Origin: Candidatus Methanomethylophilaceae archaeon
Lineage (GTDB): Archaea > Thermoplasmatota > Thermoplasmata > Methanomassiliicoccales > Methanomethylophilaceae
Assembly (NCBI GenBank): GCA_017455785.1
Contig: JAFSYZ010000253.1
Span: 1-7,549 of the forward strand
Length of the DNA stretch: 7,549 bases
Reading direction: 5' to 3'
The position numbers and the translations under genes were made by a program. Below are positions 6,731 through 7,549 of this stretch, one piece after another (the stretch's first letter is position 1; each line of letters opens with the position of its first letter). The notes below the pieces were generated by a model. The model saw nothing but the letters and a program-made list of their open reading frames with translations. It was not told the origin of the DNA and searched no databases.

Positions 6731-7309
6731 ATGACCGGACTGATAGCTATCGATGAATCCGGGGATTTGGGACCCTCGGGAACGAGATATTTCGCGATGG
6801 CAGCAATCGTTCTATTTGCACCAAGGGACCTGAAGAAAGCTGCCAAACTTCTCCCTAAAGATGGTGTTGAACGTAAATGGAACAATACATCCCCTGAAAA
6901 AAGGTCCGAACTGTTCGATACACTCTCAGAACTGAGATTCAGGACAGTATACACAGTTGTGGACAAGCATGAACAGGAATCAAGGAGGCCATTGTTCGGC
7001 AATGAATTGTACAGATCGGTAATCTCCCAAGTGATATCAGATGCTATGGAAGTGCTTCCATGCAAGGATGTCAATGTGTTCATGGATAACTGCGGATTCA
7101 TATCGCTGAATGATTTCAGAGCCATCGTCTATTCTACTGCTTCAAAGTACGATACCAATCCTAAGAAGGTCAACAAGGTCCTGTCCGAACAGAATGCCTG
7201 CATCCAATTGATCGATTACATCGTAGGTGCGTGTCGCGCAAAATATGAGAACGGCGACCGCACCATCGAAAAAATCAGAGATAAGGTTTCCATTGCCCGT
7301 AGGCGTTGA
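6731..7309 (+). CDS. DUF3800 domain protein
   Basis: This 192-residue protein opens with IAIDESGDLG (5-14), the hallmark of DUF3800, followed by a hydrophobic strand (FAMAAIVLF, 21-29). The family's other acidic or basic positions are present: ERKW (47-50), FMDN (117-120), and QLIDYIVGACRAKYENGD (159-176) near the C-terminus. The acidic residues D8, E9, D12, D119, D162 and E172 could form a metal site. The family is thought to have an RNase H-like fold and is common in phages, plasmids and defence islands, but its reaction is not established. The start has GGAG six bases upstream, and the gene follows the ribbon-helix-helix gene by 14 bases, so they form a probable operon. The length is a little short for the family but both ends look whole. 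A nested inverted repeat overlaps the last codons. Confidence 0.82.
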   Translation: MTGLIAIDESGDLGPSGTRYFAMAAIVLFAPRDLKKAAKLLPKDGVERKWNNTSPEKRSELFDTLSELRFRTVYTVVDKHEQESRRPLFGNELYRSVISQVISDAMEVLPCKDVNVFMDNCGFISLNDFRAIVYSTASKYDTNPKKVNKVLSEQNACIQLIDYIVGACRAKYENGDRTIEKIRDKVSIARRR

Positions 7310-7338
7310 TGGCCACCGAGGGTGACCTATCCTACGGG
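7296..7338. repeat. Nested inverted repeat at the end of the DUF3800 gene
   Basis: CCCGTAGG (7296-7303) is perfectly complementary to CCTACGGG (7331-7338). Inside the loop, CACC-GAG-GGTG (7314-7324) forms a second hairpin, extendable by GG/CC past one mismatch. The outer arm overlaps the last codons and stop of the DUF3800 gene. It could be a transcription end structure, a structured 3' RNA or a recombination site. There is no T tract. The structure folds on either strand. Confidence 0.5.
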
Positions 7339-7350
7339 TCTTATCAGGAT

Positions 7351-7369
7351 ATTTCTACATAGTGTAGAT
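7351..7369 (+). repeat. Solitary Cas12a-type CRISPR repeat-like hairpin
   Basis: ATTTCTAC-ATAGT-GTAGAT carries the five-pair stem TCTAC/GTAGA, a five-base loop, the upstream TTT and the terminal AT that together define the crRNA handle of type V-A (Cas12a) systems. It differs from the well-known LbCas12a handle only in the loop and at the far 5' base. The preceding bases (GTCTTATCAGGAT from 7338) are a poor match to the rest of a 36-base repeat, and no second copy lies in the window, so this is not an array. TCTATATAAAACGATTCTTG onward would be the spacer-like position. The stem is nearly symmetric; only the plus orientation has both flanks. Chance or an ordinary hairpin cannot be excluded. 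Confidence 0.4.
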
Positions 7370-7370
7370 T

Positions 7371-7380
7371 CTATATAAAA
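7371..7380 (-). promoter_or_regulatory. TATA-like box in the convergent gap
   Basis: Read on the minus strand this is TTTTATATAG, containing an exact TTTATATA core. Transcription would start near 7349, just past the Cas12a-like hairpin, and cross the nested inverted repeat antisense to the DUF3800 gene. The plus-strand reading CTATATAAAA is also TATA-like. No gene clearly uses it. Confidence 0.3.
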
Positions 7381-7406
7381 CGATTCTTGAAGAGGACAAC
7401 CTGGTG

Positions 7407-7549
7407 TCATTCTTCACCCTGCGTCCCATCTTGTCCCGGAATATTGTGCTTTCCGCTTTCTCTTTTTCTGTAGCAGCGTGAAATCACATAATCCGGTCCT
7501 TCGGGCAGTCCGTTCGGGTTTCGAAAGACACCCAGGGTTGATAAACAGA
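7407..7549 (-). CDS. Possible C-terminal end of an unidentified gene, cut by the window edge
   Basis: A minus-strand frame is open from the window edge for 46 codons to TGA at 7407-7409. It reads LSTLGVFRNPNGLPEGPDY, then VISRCYRKRESGKHN, and ends IPGQDGTQGEE. It has no ATG, so it would be the tail of a gene that starts beyond 7549. The charged, low-hydrophobicity end looks protein-like, and a convergent layout with the DUF3800 gene would fit the hairpins between them. A second minus frame is also open here for 44 codons, so the evidence is thin. I do not recognise the family. Confidence 0.3.
   Translation of the reverse strand, partial: CLSTLGVFRNPNGLPEGPDYVISRCYRKRESGKHNIPGQDGTQGEE

Noticed and set aside
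6577..7125. 182-codon minus-strand reading frame opposite the RHH and DUF3800 genes
   Set aside because: It spans two real genes in antisense, is rich in Ser and Leu as shadows often are, and lacks a start signal.
7309..7362. 17-codon frame starting at the ATG that overlaps the DUF3800 stop
   Set aside because: It is too short, lies in the hairpin arms, has no Shine-Dalgarno and shows no recognisable sequence.
7334..7549. A CRISPR array
   Set aside because: Only one repeat-like hairpin exists; no second copy or regular spacing follows up to the window end.

Overview
The window looks archaeal. The best evidence is a full-length Hel308-type DNA helicase (a family largely confined to archaea among prokaryotes), TATA-like boxes rather than -35/-10 promoters, and a CX2CX2CX5C flavoprotein of the kind common in methanogens. 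From the overall flavour of the proteins I infer a euryarchaeote of the Thermoplasmata/Methanomassiliicoccales type. This is an inference; no marker gene here proves it.

Positions 1-4027 are ordinary chromosome. A 5'-truncated threonine synthase gene (+) runs to 1181 and meets hel308 (-) with no intergenic base: the two stop codons abut in a TGATCA palindrome. Upstream of hel308, and overlapping it by four bases (ATGA), is a flavodoxin-fold protein with a four-cysteine motif typical of iron-sulfur flavoproteins. These two genes are probably one transcript.

Positions 4028-5855 hold an insertion sequence. A 1720-bp element (4136-5855) has 20-bp terminal inverted repeats matching at 19 of 20 positions. 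It encodes an apparently intact IS4-superfamily (IS1634-like) DDE transposase. I find no target-site duplication at its edges. It sits 108 bp upstream of the flavoprotein start codon, and its 3' end carries a strong hairpin that may limit read-through.

Positions 5856-7549 look like accessory DNA. The last ~45 codons of a tyrosine recombinase survive on the minus strand, with only the H and Y part of the active site. Next come two plus-strand genes that look like an operon: a protein with two ribbon-helix-helix-like segments, then a DUF3800 protein (IDESGD motif). A TATA box followed at once by a perfect 6+6 dyad precedes the first gene, which suggests autoregulation. Beyond the second gene lie a nested inverted repeat and then a single hairpin (TCTAC-ATAGT-GTAGA, flanked by ATT and T) that closely resembles the crRNA handle of type V-A (Cas12a) CRISPR repeats. 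There is no array. A short minus-strand reading frame, open to the window edge, may be the end of another gene.

The most interesting combination is at the right: a recombinase relic, a DNA-binding protein, a putative nuclease-fold DUF3800 protein and a solitary Cas12a-like repeat within 1.5 kb. This could be the edge of a mobile element carrying a repeat mimic or a crRNA-like regulator. The repeat is one copy and the idea is untested.
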